Shown piece after piece: positions 15,405 to 23,724 of a stretch of 30,952 nt of DNA (position 1 is the first letter of the stretch; the number at the start of each line of letters is the position of its first letter). The notes beneath the pieces are model-generated. The model worked only from the letters and a program-made list of their open reading frames with translations, was not told the origin of the DNA and did no database searches. Location of the stretch: contig CAAEFC010000009.1 in the NCBI GenBank assembly GCA_900755065.1, forward strand, positions 1 to 30,952, given 5' to 3'. The translations under genes and the position numbers were made by a program. Origin of the DNA: Bacilli bacterium. Its GTDB lineage: Bacteria > Bacillota_I > Bacilli_A > RFN20 > CAG-449.

Positions 15405-16442
15405 ATGGATAAGGAATTTTTAAAAGAGTTGATCGGCACTCCATCTCCCGCCGGGAGAGAAGACTTGCTGATGAAGAAAATCGTGGACTATACGCGACCT
15501 TACGCTGACGGGTATCTCTACGATCATCAGGGAAGCGTGACGACGGTTTATCAAAAAGAGAGCGATTTCAAGGTCATGCTGATCGCTCACGCCGACGAAA
15601 TTTCTTTGATCGTAACCGGTTATCGCGCCGACGGCAGTCTGACGGTCGGGAAAAACGGCGGGGTTCGGTTGCAATTGTATATCGGCGCGAAAGTGCGGAT
15701 TCTTGTCGGCGAAAAGATCGTACACGGCGTAATGGGAATCGCAAACGGGGCTTTGAAAAAGGAGAATCCGGATTGCGAAGATCTCTTTGTCGACATCGGT
15801 TGTTCTTCGTCGGAAGAAGCACGGAAAATCGTTCCTCTGGGAAGTTACGTGATTCACGACACCGATCTGACGGAGTTGGAAAACAATCGCGTTGCGGCGC
15901 GGGCTTTCGACGATCGTCTGGGCGTCTTCATCACGCAATCGGCGGCTTTGAAAGCGAGCAAAGAAGGCACGGAGAACGGAATCTATTGCTGTGCGTCCAC
16001 CGGTGAAGAAAACACGGGAAGAGGCGCGTATTCTTCCAGTTCGATCATTCAGCCCGATCTGGCCGTGATCGTCGACGTAACCTATGCCACCGATTCCGTC
16101 GGTTCAGATGTTCCCGGCGACGTTCGTTTGGGGAAGGGCGGCGTCATCTGCCTGGGTTCCTTGCCGAATCGGAAATTGAATCGCCTGTTGGAGGAATGCG
16201 CGAAAGAATTGCATCTTCCCGTTCAGTATGAGGTCTGGGCGGGGAGAACCCAGACCGACGGCGATACGTTTTTGAAAACCAACGAAGGAAAGCCGCAGGT
16301 GCTTTTTTCCATACCGCTTCGCTATATGCACTCGCCGGTCGAAGTGGCGGATTACGCCGATATCGCTTCGATGATCGACATACTGGCTCTTTTCCTGAGG
16401 AAAATCTCCAAAGAGGAAGATCTGAAACCGTATCGTTTCTGA
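15405..16442 (+). CDS. M42-family metallo-aminopeptidase
   Basis: M42 enzymes are large self-compartmentalised aminopeptidases with two metal ions that finish breakdown of peptides in the cytoplasm. The 345-residue product carries the metal ligands His62 (AHADE, with Asp64), the bridging Asp in ARAFDDR (about 169), the Glu pair in TGEENTGRG (201-202), Asp224 and His309 (RYMHSP). The length fits the family. The older names glutamyl aminopeptidase or endoglucanase M are often attached to it; real substrate preference cannot be read. It stands alone with its own promoter, upstream of rubrerythrin. Confidence 0.93.
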   Translation: MDKEFLKELIGTPSPAGREDLLMKKIVDYTRPYADGYLYDHQGSVTTVYQKESDFKVMLIAHADEISLIVTGYRADGSLTVGKNGGVRLQLYIGAKVRILVGEKIVHGVMGIANGALKKENPDCEDLFVDIGCSSSEEARKIVPLGSYVIHDTDLTELENNRVAARAFDDRLGVFITQSAALKASKEGTENGIYCCASTGEENTGRGAYSSSSIIQPDLAVIVDVTYATDSVGSDVPGDVRLGKGGVICLGSLPNRKLNRLLEECAKELHLPVQYEVWAGRTQTDGDTFLKTNEGKPQVLFSIPLRYMHSPVEVADYADIASMIDILALFLRKISKEEDLKPYRF

Positions 16443-16460
16443 AAAGAAAATGAAAAAGAA

Positions 16461-16489
16461 TTGTTTATCCGTCCGATTTGACATACAAT
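16461..16489 (+). promoter_or_regulatory. Promoter of rubrerythrin
   Basis: TTGTTT (16461-16466), a 17-nt spacer and TACAAT (16484-16489). This excludes the in-frame TTG at 16478 as start. I see no clear PerR-type palindrome. Confidence 0.65.
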
Positions 16490-16516
16490 AAATTTATAAA
16501 GAAAGAGGAAAAGAAA

Positions 16517-17050
16517 ATGGAATTGAAAGGTTCAAAAACCGAAAAGAATTTACAGGCGGCTTTTGCCGGCGAATCGCAGGCGACCAACAAATACCGCTAC
16601 TTCGCGGGCGTAGCCAAAAAAGAAGGATACGAACAAATTGCCGCGATTTTCACGCAAACCGCCAACAACGAGCAGGAACACGCCGAAATCTGGTTCAAGT
16701 ATTTAGGCGGGATCGGCGACACCGCGAAGAATCTGGCGGCCGCGGCCGAAGGAGAAAACTACGAATGGACGGATATGTACGCCACGTTCGCGCGCGAAGC
16801 GGAGGAAGAGGGCTTTAAGGAAATCGCCACGAAATTCCGTCTTGTCGCGGCGATCGAAAAAACGCATGAAGACAGATACCGCGCGTTGTTAAATAACGTA
16901 GAAATGAAAAAAGTTTTTGAAAAGAGCGAAATGACGATGTGGGAATGCCGCAATTGCGGACATCTGGTGATGGGAAAGAAAGCACCGGAAATCTGCCCGG
17001 TCTGCTCGCATGCGCAGAGTTACTTTGAAGTCAGAAAGGAAAACTACTGA
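16517..17050 (+). CDS. Rubrerythrin
   Basis: This di-iron peroxidase reduces hydrogen peroxide in anaerobes and microaerophiles. The 177-residue product has the N-terminal four-helix ferritin-like domain with metal ligands around Glu19 (AGESQA), Glu52/His55 (NEQEHAE), Glu97 and Glu114/His117 (EKTHEDR). A C-terminal rubredoxin-like Fe(SCys)4 site uses Cys144, 147, 160 and 163 (CRNCG...CPVC). Its presence suggests an anaerobic lifestyle. The ribosome site GAGGAAAAG precedes the ATG. Its stop codon overlaps the end of the convergent deacetylase gene by 7 bp, with no terminator between them. Confidence 0.95.
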   Translation: MELKGSKTEKNLQAAFAGESQATNKYRYFAGVAKKEGYEQIAAIFTQTANNEQEHAEIWFKYLGGIGDTAKNLAAAAEGENYEWTDMYATFAREAEEEGFKEIATKFRLVAAIEKTHEDRYRALLNNVEMKKVFEKSEMTMWECRNCGHLVMGKKAPEICPVCSHAQSYFEVRKENY

Positions 17051-18105
17051 GCAAGGCTTAATAACGGAAGCAATCGTTCCAACGCGTCTTCGAGAATGCT
17101 GTCGTCGAAATCGAAATCGGGCGAATGAAGATAGGGAACGTCTCCGATTCCGAGAAGGAGAAAGAGGCAGGGATATTGTTCCGTGTAGAGCGAAAAGTCC
17201 TCGCCTTGAAAGAACGGACCGTCCAGTAAACGAAAAGAAAGAAGTTTTTTCGCTTTTTCGAGAATAGACGAATCGTTTTTCAACGGAGGAAGATATCGGG
17301 AAGTATCGCCGGAAAGGTGCAGGCGATACTTTTCTTTTATCGAAAGCATCTCGTCTCTGATCTTTTTGAGAATCTTTTCATCGCCGGATTTTGATCGGAT
17401 CGTTCCTTGCATCTGACTGATCGGAGAAACGGTATTCCGCGTTTTTCCGGACGAAAAAGTGCCGATATGCACCAGCGTGTTTCTGTCGGAAAGAGCCGTG
17501 ATTTTCTTTACGAATTCCATTCCTGCCTTCATGCAATCCGGTTCTTTGTCGCGGTTGGCGACGTGCACGCTTTTTCCGGAAAGGGTGAAGTCGATTTCTC
17601 TGGCAGAAGCGAAAACGGTTTTTCCCGTGTAAAAGACGCCCTTTTCGAGTTTGGGAAACAGATGAAGACCGAGAATGACCTTGACTTTCAGTCGTTTCAG
17701 AATGCCGGAATCGAGAATCAGACGACTCCCTCCGAACGTTTCTTCGCTGGGCTGAAAGAGCACGACGAAATTTTGATCGTACTCGGCGTAATGGTCGTTC
17801 AGATAGTCGCAGATTCCAAGAGCCAGCGCCATGTGCGCGTCGTGAGCGCAGGCGTGCATGCATGCGTTTTCGGATCGATACGGCGCATTTCCGCTTTCCT
17901 GAATATTCAGACCGTCCATATCCGCCCGGTAGGCTAACGAAGTCGGACGGTGATTGTTGAAATAGGCGATCACGCCGGTTTTGATTTTAAAAAGGACGCA
18001 ACGGTGATTTTTCAGTTTCCGGATCAGGTATTCCTGCGTTTTGAATTCCCTGAATCCGGTTTCGGGGAAGCGGTGCAATTCCCTTCGGGTTTCCGAAAGA
18101 TTCAT
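17044..18105 (-). CDS. dapL: N-acetyldiaminopimelate deacetylase (M20D peptidase family)
   Basis: The enzyme removes acetyl from N-acetyl-LL-diaminopimelate in the acetyl branch of DAP/lysine synthesis. The 353-residue product is an M20D amidohydrolase. Metal ligands are Cys86 and His88 in MHACAHDAH, Glu121/Glu122 in QPSEE and His148 in GLHLFP; a late His (PYLHSPDFDF) completes the set. M20D also holds other amino-acyl hydrolases; the specific role is inferred from its place directly after dapH, with which it shares a 4-nt stop/start overlap. The ribosome site GAGGAA lies inside dapH. The gene closes the dapF-dapB-dapH-dapL operon and converges on rubrerythrin. Confidence 0.9.
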   Translation of the reverse strand: MNLSETRRELHRFPETGFREFKTQEYLIRKLKNHRCVLFKIKTGVIAYFNNHRPTSLAYRADMDGLNIQESGNAPYRSENACMHACAHDAHMALALGICDYLNDHYAEYDQNFVVLFQPSEETFGGSRLILDSGILKRLKVKVILGLHLFPKLEKGVFYTGKTVFASAREIDFTLSGKSVHVANRDKEPDCMKAGMEFVKKITALSDRNTLVHIGTFSSGKTRNTVSPISQMQGTIRSKSGDEKILKKIRDEMLSIKEKYRLHLSGDTSRYLPPLKNDSSILEKAKKLLSFRLLDGPFFQGEDFSLYTEQYPCLFLLLGIGDVPYLHSPDFDFDDSILEDALERLLPLLSLAQ

Positions 18106-18740
18106 CGGAGTTCCTCGTCGATTTGATTGACGTCGTTTTCCTGCGTCATTCGTCGGATCTTCGCCGGATTGCCGAAGACGACCGTCGAATCCGGTACGTC
18201 TCTGGTGACGACGGACCCGGCGCCGACGATCGCATTCTTTCCGATGGAAATCCCTTCCAGAATGACGCTGTTGGCTCCGATGAAAGCCTGGTCCTTAATT
18301 ATGACGGGACGATCGGAATGAGGCTCCATCGTGCCGGCGACGACCGCGCCTGCGCCGATGTGGCAATTTTTGCCGATCCGGGCATTGCTTCCGATGACGG
18401 CGTTCATGTCGATCATCGTGTTTTCGCCGATTTCCGCGCCGACGTTGACGACCGCGCCCATCAGAATGATTGCGTTTTTTCCGAGTTTGACGCCGCTTCG
18501 GACGATTGCGCCGTATTCGATGCGGCAGTCGGCGGAAGCATAGTCGGTCAAAGGAAAAAGTGCATTTTTGGCAAGATGAAAGAAATGGTACCGCGTGACG
18601 TGGAGACGTTGGATTTCTTCGATGATTTCAGCATAATCGCCGATCACGATCCAGAGAGACTGACTCCGGAAAACCCGGCAGGAGGAAAATTCCAGAGGCA
18701 GCGGGGAATCGATCAGACAAACCGAAGTACTAGATTTCAT
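18102..18740 (-). CDS. dapH: Tetrahydrodipicolinate N-acetyltransferase
   Basis: The enzyme acetylates tetrahydrodipicolinate, the branch-defining step of the acetyl DAP pathway. The 212-residue product has a short N-terminal alpha/beta part and a left-handed beta-helix from about 68 to 200, with family motifs GAIVRSGVKLGKNAIILMGA, NVGAEIGENTMIDMNAVIGS and IGKNCHIGAGAVVAG. It is shorter at the N-terminus than the roughly 236-residue Bacillus enzyme. The ribosome site GGAGG lies inside the end of dapB, which the gene overlaps by 11 nt. A general sugar acetyltransferase is excluded by the motif order and the dap neighbours. Confidence 0.93.
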   Translation of the reverse strand: MKSSTSVCLIDSPLPLEFSSCRVFRSQSLWIVIGDYAEIIEEIQRLHVTRYHFFHLAKNALFPLTDYASADCRIEYGAIVRSGVKLGKNAIILMGAVVNVGAEIGENTMIDMNAVIGSNARIGKNCHIGAGAVVAGTMEPHSDRPVIIKDQAFIGANSVILEGISIGKNAIVGAGSVVTRDVPDSTVVFGNPAKIRRMTQENDVNQIDEELR

Positions 18741-19377
18741 TGATAAGGTCCTCCATTCCGTAGTAACCGGGTTCTTTGCCGTCGATCCAGTCGATCGCTT
18801 TCAGAATGCCTCTGGCAAAAAGATCTTTGGAAGTGGCTTTGTGCGTGATCGTGATTTCTTCGTCTTCGTCGAAAAGGCGGATTTGGTGTTCGCCGATGAT
18901 GTTCTTGCTCCGGACGGAGACGATATTGACCTGATGATCGAGAATTTCCGCGATCTTCTTTCCCGTTCCGGACGGTGAGTCCTTTTTGCTCCGGTGATGA
19001 AAATCGAAGAGAAAAAGATCGTAGTTTTTGACGATGTTCTTGTTTTCACGCAGAATCTTATCGATCAGCGCGATGCCCAAGGACAGGTTTTCGCTTTTGA
19101 AAAGAGGAATGCTTTTGCTCAGTTCTTTCATCTGGAAATACTGTTCCTTGCTGTGATTCGTGGCGCAGATGATCGCAGGAATCCGGTTTTTTTTCAGATA
19201 CGCATAGACGGAATCGAAGGCATCGGGAAGCGAGCAGTCGATCAATAGATCGCCCTTTGTATGAATCAGGCGGTCGATGTTGTCTTTGTCGAAAACCACC
19301 ACGCGCTCTTTTTTCAGAAATTTTTGCAAAGAAGAGGAAAGCGCGCCGTTTCCGACTAAGAGAATCGTCTCAAACAT
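18730..19377 (-). CDS. dapB: 4-hydroxy-tetrahydrodipicolinate reductase
   Basis: The enzyme reduces hydroxy-tetrahydrodipicolinate with NAD(P)H, shared by all DAP branches. The 215-residue product is shorter than the usual 240-270. The catalytic signature is intact: DFHHRSKKDSPSGTG (125-139), with the His pair 127/128 and Lys131. The N-terminal nucleotide-binding turn reads LLVGNGALSS, which departs from the common GxxGxMG. The ribosome site GGGAGGTG lies at the end of dapF, which the gene overlaps by 8 nt. Confidence 0.93.
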   Translation of the reverse strand: MFETILLVGNGALSSSLQKFLKKERVVVFDKDNIDRLIHTKGDLLIDCSLPDAFDSVYAYLKKNRIPAIICATNHSKEQYFQMKELSKSIPLFKSENLSLGIALIDKILRENKNIVKNYDLFLFDFHHRSKKDSPSGTGKKIAEILDHQVNIVSVRSKNIIGEHQIRLFDEDEEITITHKATSKDLFARGILKAIDWIDGKEPGYYGMEDLINEI

Positions 19378-20134
19378 CGAGTTCCACCTCCCTGATCAAA
19401 GATGAAGGACCTTGGAGATAAACCTGATCGCGGAGCGTGACGATCATTTCGCCGGTCGGAACTTCGACGCGGATCCGGTCGGACAGATGATAGAGCAGAT
19501 GACAGATGTATGCGGCTCCGGCGGCACCCGTCCCGCAGGAAAGGGTGAAGCCGACTCCGCGCTCGTATGTCCGCGTGCGGATCGTTTTGAAGTCGACCAA
19601 TTCGCAAAAGGTGATGTTGCATTTCCCTTGAAAAAGCGGGTGCTCGAAGATCTTTTTTCCGAAAGCGAAAATTTCCGGATTGGAAATCTCGTCGACCATT
19701 ACGATGACCTGAAACGTCGTCAGGAAGAGGCTGTTGAAATAGATGTGTTTGCGTTCGATTTCAACGGACGTCGTCTCGCTGAGTTCTTTGATCAGTTTCG
19801 GCGAACCGAGGTTGACTTCGCTGACGAACGGATGTTCCGAACAGACGGTCAATGTCCGTATTCCGGCGTCGGTATTGATCCAATAGCGGTCCTGTTTCTG
19901 GCCGGAATCCCAAAGATACTGCGCCAGACAGCGGATTCCGTTTCCGCACATGGTCGCGCGACTTCCGTCTTTGTTGTAAATCTCCATCCGGCTGTTTTCT
20001 TCGCGGAATGCGATCAGACCGTCGCACGAATATCCGGGACATTCGCGTTCGGCCAGCGCGGAATAGTCGATGTCTTCATATCCGGGGCACAGGAGAAACG
20101 TGTTGCCCAGCCCCTCATAGATCGAACCTTTCAT
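19370..20134 (-). CDS. dapF: Diaminopimelate epimerase
   Basis: The enzyme interconverts LL- and meso-diaminopimelate; the meso form goes into peptidoglycan and lysine. The 254-residue product has the two catalytic cysteines, Cys63 in TMCGNGIRC and Cys200 in LSCGTGAAG, and the N-terminal motif YEGLGNTF (usually GxGNDF). The start at 20134 is chosen because AAGGTG lies 6 nt upstream; the GTG at 20143 sits inside that site. It is first of the four overlapping dap genes. A TATAAT on the minus strand (20188-20183) overlaps the stop of the upstream gene, but lacks a good -35. Confidence 0.94.
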   Translation of the reverse strand: MKGSIYEGLGNTFLLCPGYEDIDYSALAERECPGYSCDGLIAFREENSRMEIYNKDGSRATMCGNGIRCLAQYLWDSGQKQDRYWINTDAGIRTLTVCSEHPFVSEVNLGSPKLIKELSETTSVEIERKHIYFNSLFLTTFQVIVMVDEISNPEIFAFGKKIFEHPLFQGKCNITFCELVDFKTIRTRTYERGVGFTLSCGTGAAGAAYICHLLYHLSDRIRVEVPTGEMIVTLRDQVYLQGPSSLIREVELDV

Positions 20135-20182
20135 TTGAATCACCTTGATTCATTTTATTAGGGGAAAAGAAGATTTATGAGG

Positions 20183-20188
20183 ATTATA
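20183..20188 (-). promoter_or_regulatory. Possible -10 box of the dap operon
   Basis: TATAAT on the minus strand, sharing bases with the stop codon of the leucine-rich-repeat gene. There is no recognisable -35, so read-through from that gene is also possible. Confidence 0.35.
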
Positions 20189-21608
20189 TGCCGACGAAGC
20201 GTCCTTCTTCGTCCGGTGCGTAACAAGTCATTCCCATGGCTTTCCAATCGTCGAGATAGGACGAGGAAGGCGGCATTCCCTCGAAGAAGATACGCATCGG
20301 GTGAAAGACACTGAACGCATCGCGTTCGATGAAAAGGACGTCGGACGGAATGAAAATTTTCGTCAGAGAATCGGCTTTGTCGAAGAGATGATTTTCGAGA
20401 TAGGACAGCGAATCCGGCAGGGCGAGATTTTCCGTTTCCGACGGAACGGATCCGATGACGAACCGGCAACGGGAATCGAGAACCAGATCGACGGTGTTTT
20501 CCGCGCGGATAAAGCAGCAATACGGATTGCTTTCGGAAGAAAGATAACGCGCCGATCCGACGGATAGGAGACTCAGACGGTCGCATTCGGAAAAGGCTTT
20601 GAATCCGATTCGGCGAATGCCGTCGCTCAAATGCGGATTTTTCAGAGAAGAGCAACCGTAAAAGGCGTAGTCTTCGATTCGTTTCAATCCCGAAGACCAT
20701 TGGATTTCCTCCAACGCTTCGCACCTTGCAAAACAGGCGAAGGGGACGGAAAGCACGGATTCCGGAAGCACGAGGGAGGAAAGCGAAGAGCAGTTCAGAA
20801 ACGCATATGCGCCGAGATAATTTGGTTTTCCGCGAAAAACCGCCTTCTTTAAAGAAGCGCAATGGTGGAAGGCGTAGTCGCTGATTTGCCGGACTCCGGC
20901 AGGGATTTCGATTTCTTTCAAATTCGTCCGGTTGCCGAATGCAGAGAGAATGAATTCGGTTTTCGGGTGAATGCGGATTTTTTCCCTGTCGTCGCTGTCG
21001 ACGAGGACGAGATAGGGGTTCTTCCGGTTCCCCAGATAGTAGCCGTTCCGATAGGGAAGGCAGGTACCTTTTTCTGCGTTTTCGAATGCGTCGTACTGAA
21101 TGTAACGGACGCTTTCCGGTATCTCGATCTCGGAGAGAGACAGGCCGGAAAACGCATCGAGGAGAATCCGGGTGTCGGGGTGGATTTCCGCGTCGTCGGT
21201 TACTTCCACGAGGACCAGATAAGGGTTCGTTTCGTTGCCGAGATAATTTCCGGAACGGTACGAATGATACGTCAGTTTCGGGCAAGAATAAAAGGCGTAA
21301 GGCTCGACGTATTCAAGCGGATCGGGAAGCCGGATCGTCGTTAAATCCGTCTGATCGGCCAAAGCCTCGTGGCGGATTCCGACGACGGGAAAGGCATCGA
21401 CGGTATCGGGAAGAGTCAGGGTGAGCAAAGAGCATTTCAGATTTTTGACGTAGTAGCCTTTTCCCTCGACGTATTCGTAGACGACGTCTCCTTCTGTCAG
21501 ATAGGCTTCGGGGTGGGTCTCTTCTTGTTCGGCGGGCGTTTTAAAGCAGGAAACGACCCCGAAAAGGAGAAAAAGCAGCATCGTTTGTTTCCATATCGTT
21601 TTCATCAT
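20184..21608 (-). CDS. BspA-like leucine-rich-repeat lipoprotein
   Basis: The 474-residue product has a lipoprotein signal ending GVVSC (Cys21), so it should be anchored outside the membrane. The rest consists of LRR_5 (BspA-type) repeats, each with the pattern DYAFxxCxSLxxxxLPxxV, best seen at 246-330. Interleaved are three related blocks around YLGNxxNPYLVLV at about 120-134, 189-203 and 353-367 (the last degenerate, RYLSSESNPYCCF). Such proteins mediate adhesion or surface contacts in host-associated bacteria; the ligand is unknown. Either of two adjacent ATGs (21608, 21605) can be the start; neither has a clear ribosome site. The gap to dapF is 49 nt without terminator. Confidence 0.87.
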   Translation of the reverse strand: MMKTIWKQTMLLFLLFGVVSCFKTPAEQEETHPEAYLTEGDVVYEYVEGKGYYVKNLKCSLLTLTLPDTVDAFPVVGIRHEALADQTDLTTIRLPDPLEYVEPYAFYSCPKLTYHSYRSGNYLGNETNPYLVLVEVTDDAEIHPDTRILLDAFSGLSLSEIEIPESVRYIQYDAFENAEKGTCLPYRNGYYLGNRKNPYLVLVDSDDREKIRIHPKTEFILSAFGNRTNLKEIEIPAGVRQISDYAFHHCASLKKAVFRGKPNYLGAYAFLNCSSLSSLVLPESVLSVPFACFARCEALEEIQWSSGLKRIEDYAFYGCSSLKNPHLSDGIRRIGFKAFSECDRLSLLSVGSARYLSSESNPYCCFIRAENTVDLVLDSRCRFVIGSVPSETENLALPDSLSYLENHLFDKADSLTKIFIPSDVLFIERDAFSVFHPMRIFFEGMPPSSSYLDDWKAMGMTCYAPDEEGRFVGI

Positions 21609-21692
21609 AACAAGCGTATTTTCTGCACATTTTGAAATCCGATACGGAAAGAGGAAAGAAAACGACGTTTTTTTTCTCCGGACCTTTTCTAA

Positions 21693-21721
21693 TTGAAGAT
21701 GTACGGCAAAAATGCTATTCT
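21693..21721 (+). promoter_or_regulatory. Promoter of the hprK operon
   Basis: TTGAAG (21693-21698), a 17-nt spacer and TATTCT (21716-21721). The transcript would begin about at the ribosome site GAGGTG (21728-21733), a leader near 10 nt. Confidence 0.7.
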
Positions 21722-21737
21722 AATTACGAGGTGTATT

Positions 21738-22667
21738 ATGTCCAAGAAATCCATTTCGATATTCGAATTCGCCAATCACTTCGGATTGATCTGGCTGAAC
21801 GGCGATAAAGCGGCGATGAAAAAGCAGATTTTCGAGAGGAATATCAACCGTCCGGGACTGGAACTGACGGGCTATTTCGACTACGCGATTTCGCAAAGGC
21901 TGATCTTCATCGGCAACAAGGAGCATTCCTATATCGAAAAGATGAAAGACAAGGACATCGTCCGGGCCATGAACTTTCTGATGAGCGAGGAATGTCCGGG
22001 CATAGTGTTCTGCCAGGGCAACGCGTGCCACCCGCTGATCCTGAAATTAGCGGGAGAAAAGAACTTTCCGGTTTTCATGACGAACCGGCGGACGAGCGAA
22101 CTGATGATCGATTCGATGCATTACCTCGACGAGGCGCTTTCGCCGCAGACGTCGATTCACGGAACGCTGATCGAAGTGTTTTCCACCGGCGTGGTTCTTC
22201 TGGGCGAATCCGGGATCGGTAAATCCGAAACGGCATTGGAACTGATCAAAAAAGGGCACCGTCTGGTTTCCGACGATCGGGTCGACGTCAGTTATTTCCG
22301 CGGTCAACTGATCGGAAAAACGCCGGATTTATTGGTGAATATGCTGGAAGTCCGCGGCATCGGCATCATCGATATCTCGAAAATGTTCGGTATCAACACG
22401 ATCATCAACAGCCATTCGATCGATCTCTTCATCGAACTGGTGCCGTTGACGCCGGAAATGGAAATCGAAAGGCTGGGAAATAACGGCCGTTATCACGAAA
22501 TACTGGAACAGAAAGTGCCGTTAATCACAATCCCGGTTACCGGCGCGCGATCGGTCGGCGATATCATCGAAGCTGCCGTAACCAACTTCAAACTGAAAAA
22601 GCGGGGTTACGATTCGACGTACGAATTTGAAGAACGGCTGAACGAATTACTGCGGAGGGAAAAATAA
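21738..22667 (+). CDS. hprK: HPr kinase/phosphorylase
   Basis: This bifunctional enzyme phosphorylates and dephosphorylates Ser46 of HPr, the signal for carbon catabolite control in Bacillota. The 309-residue product matches the family length. The Walker A loop is GESGIGKS (156-163), followed by the SDDRVD segment (178-183) and the family signature LEVRGIGIIDI (203-213). The ATG at 21738 is preceded by GAGGTG; earlier in-frame starts fall in the promoter. It heads hprK-lgt-trxB-whiA-XRE, a gene order common in Bacillota. Confidence 0.97.
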   Translation: MSKKSISIFEFANHFGLIWLNGDKAAMKKQIFERNINRPGLELTGYFDYAISQRLIFIGNKEHSYIEKMKDKDIVRAMNFLMSEECPGIVFCQGNACHPLILKLAGEKNFPVFMTNRRTSELMIDSMHYLDEALSPQTSIHGTLIEVFSTGVVLLGESGIGKSETALELIKKGHRLVSDDRVDVSYFRGQLIGKTPDLLVNMLEVRGIGIIDISKMFGINTIINSHSIDLFIELVPLTPEMEIERLGNNGRYHEILEQKVPLITIPVTGARSVGDIIEAAVTNFKLKKRGYDSTYEFEERLNELLRREK

Positions 22668-22668
22668 A

Positions 22669-23724
22669 ATGACGGTTAAAGTATTGGCATTGCCGAAATC
22701 ATTCGGAATCGGAAGTTTTCAGATCACATTTTACTCGATCTTTATTTTGACGGGAGCCCTTCTGGCTCTGTTGATCGGCATGATCCGGGTCAAAAAACTC
22801 CATTACGATCCGAAACGGTTGGAAAACCTCTTTCTCGCCGCATTCCCGGCGGGACTCGTCGGCGCGAGACTCTGGTATATCATCTGCCAGTGGCATGAGT
22901 TCGCCCCGGCTTTCAAGGACAGTTTCTGGGTCGGTCTGGGCAATCTGTTCGGAATCACCGAGAACGGCATTCAGATTTCCGGACTGGCGATCGAAGGCGG
23001 CGTGTTTCTGGGCGTCATCGTCGGCATTCTCTTTGCGATGAAGTACCGGAAAGAGATGAAACCGTTAGACGTCGCTGATGTTTGCGTTCCGGGCATTCTT
23101 CTGGCGCAGGCGGTGGGAAGATGGGGAAATTTCTTCAATCAGGAAGTTTACGGCAAGGCCGTCGACCCTTCGGGGTGGTCCTGGATGGGCTCATGGTTCG
23201 TCGATCAGATGACGATCGACGGAGCGTTCCGCAATCCGCTGTTTTTAATCGAAGGTCTATTGAATATCGCCGGTTTCCTCGTCCTGACGTTCGGCTTGGG
23301 AAACAAATTCGTCAGGAAGTATCTGACGCCGGGAATGGTAACGCTCGGCTATTTTGTCTGGTACGGCGTCGTCCGGGCAATTCTCGAACCGATGCGCGAT
23401 CCGGCATTCATCATGACCGATTACATTTCGGTCGTCACTTCCATCGTCTTCGTGGTCTTCGGCGTCGTCGGACTGGCTCTCCTTTATGCGTACCGTTACT
23501 ATTTCAAGAAGAAATTCAATCTGCATCTTTTCGACAAGCGGATTGCGCCGAACGTCTACGTCGATTTTGCGACGGACCAGTATGTCGATCAGAACAACAA
23601 CGTCATCGAGAATATCGACGAGATTCTGAAACCGAAAGAAGCGGAAGAAACCGTTCCGGAAAAGAGCAAACCCGAAAAAAAGATCAAGGTGAAGAAAGAG
23701 AAGGGGACGGAAGATGACCGATAA
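22669..23724 (+). CDS. lgt: Phosphatidylglycerol-prolipoprotein diacylglyceryl transferase
   Basis: Lgt attaches diacylglycerol to the lipobox cysteine of prolipoproteins. The 351-residue product has about seven membrane segments and the signature GRWGNFFNQEVYG (150-162), with the conserved GARLWYI region before it. It is about 70 residues longer than many Lgt proteins because of a charged C-terminal tail (from about 275), Lys/Glu-rich at the end and without known motif. It starts one base after the hprK stop with GGAGGG as ribosome site. Two lipoproteins in this window (9272 and 20184) are likely substrates. Confidence 0.96.
   Translation: MTVKVLALPKSFGIGSFQITFYSIFILTGALLALLIGMIRVKKLHYDPKRLENLFLAAFPAGLVGARLWYIICQWHEFAPAFKDSFWVGLGNLFGITENGIQISGLAIEGGVFLGVIVGILFAMKYRKEMKPLDVADVCVPGILLAQAVGRWGNFFNQEVYGKAVDPSGWSWMGSWFVDQMTIDGAFRNPLFLIEGLLNIAGFLVLTFGLGNKFVRKYLTPGMVTLGYFVWYGVVRAILEPMRDPAFIMTDYISVVTSIVFVVFGVVGLALLYAYRYYFKKKFNLHLFDKRIAPNVYVDFATDQYVDQNNNVIENIDEILKPKEAEETVPEKSKPEKKIKVKKEKGTEDDR

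Noticed and set aside
20158..21285. A 375-codon open frame on the minus strand in another frame
   Set aside because: It is a shadow of the leucine-rich-repeat lipoprotein, extremely rich in Arg, Ser and Pro.
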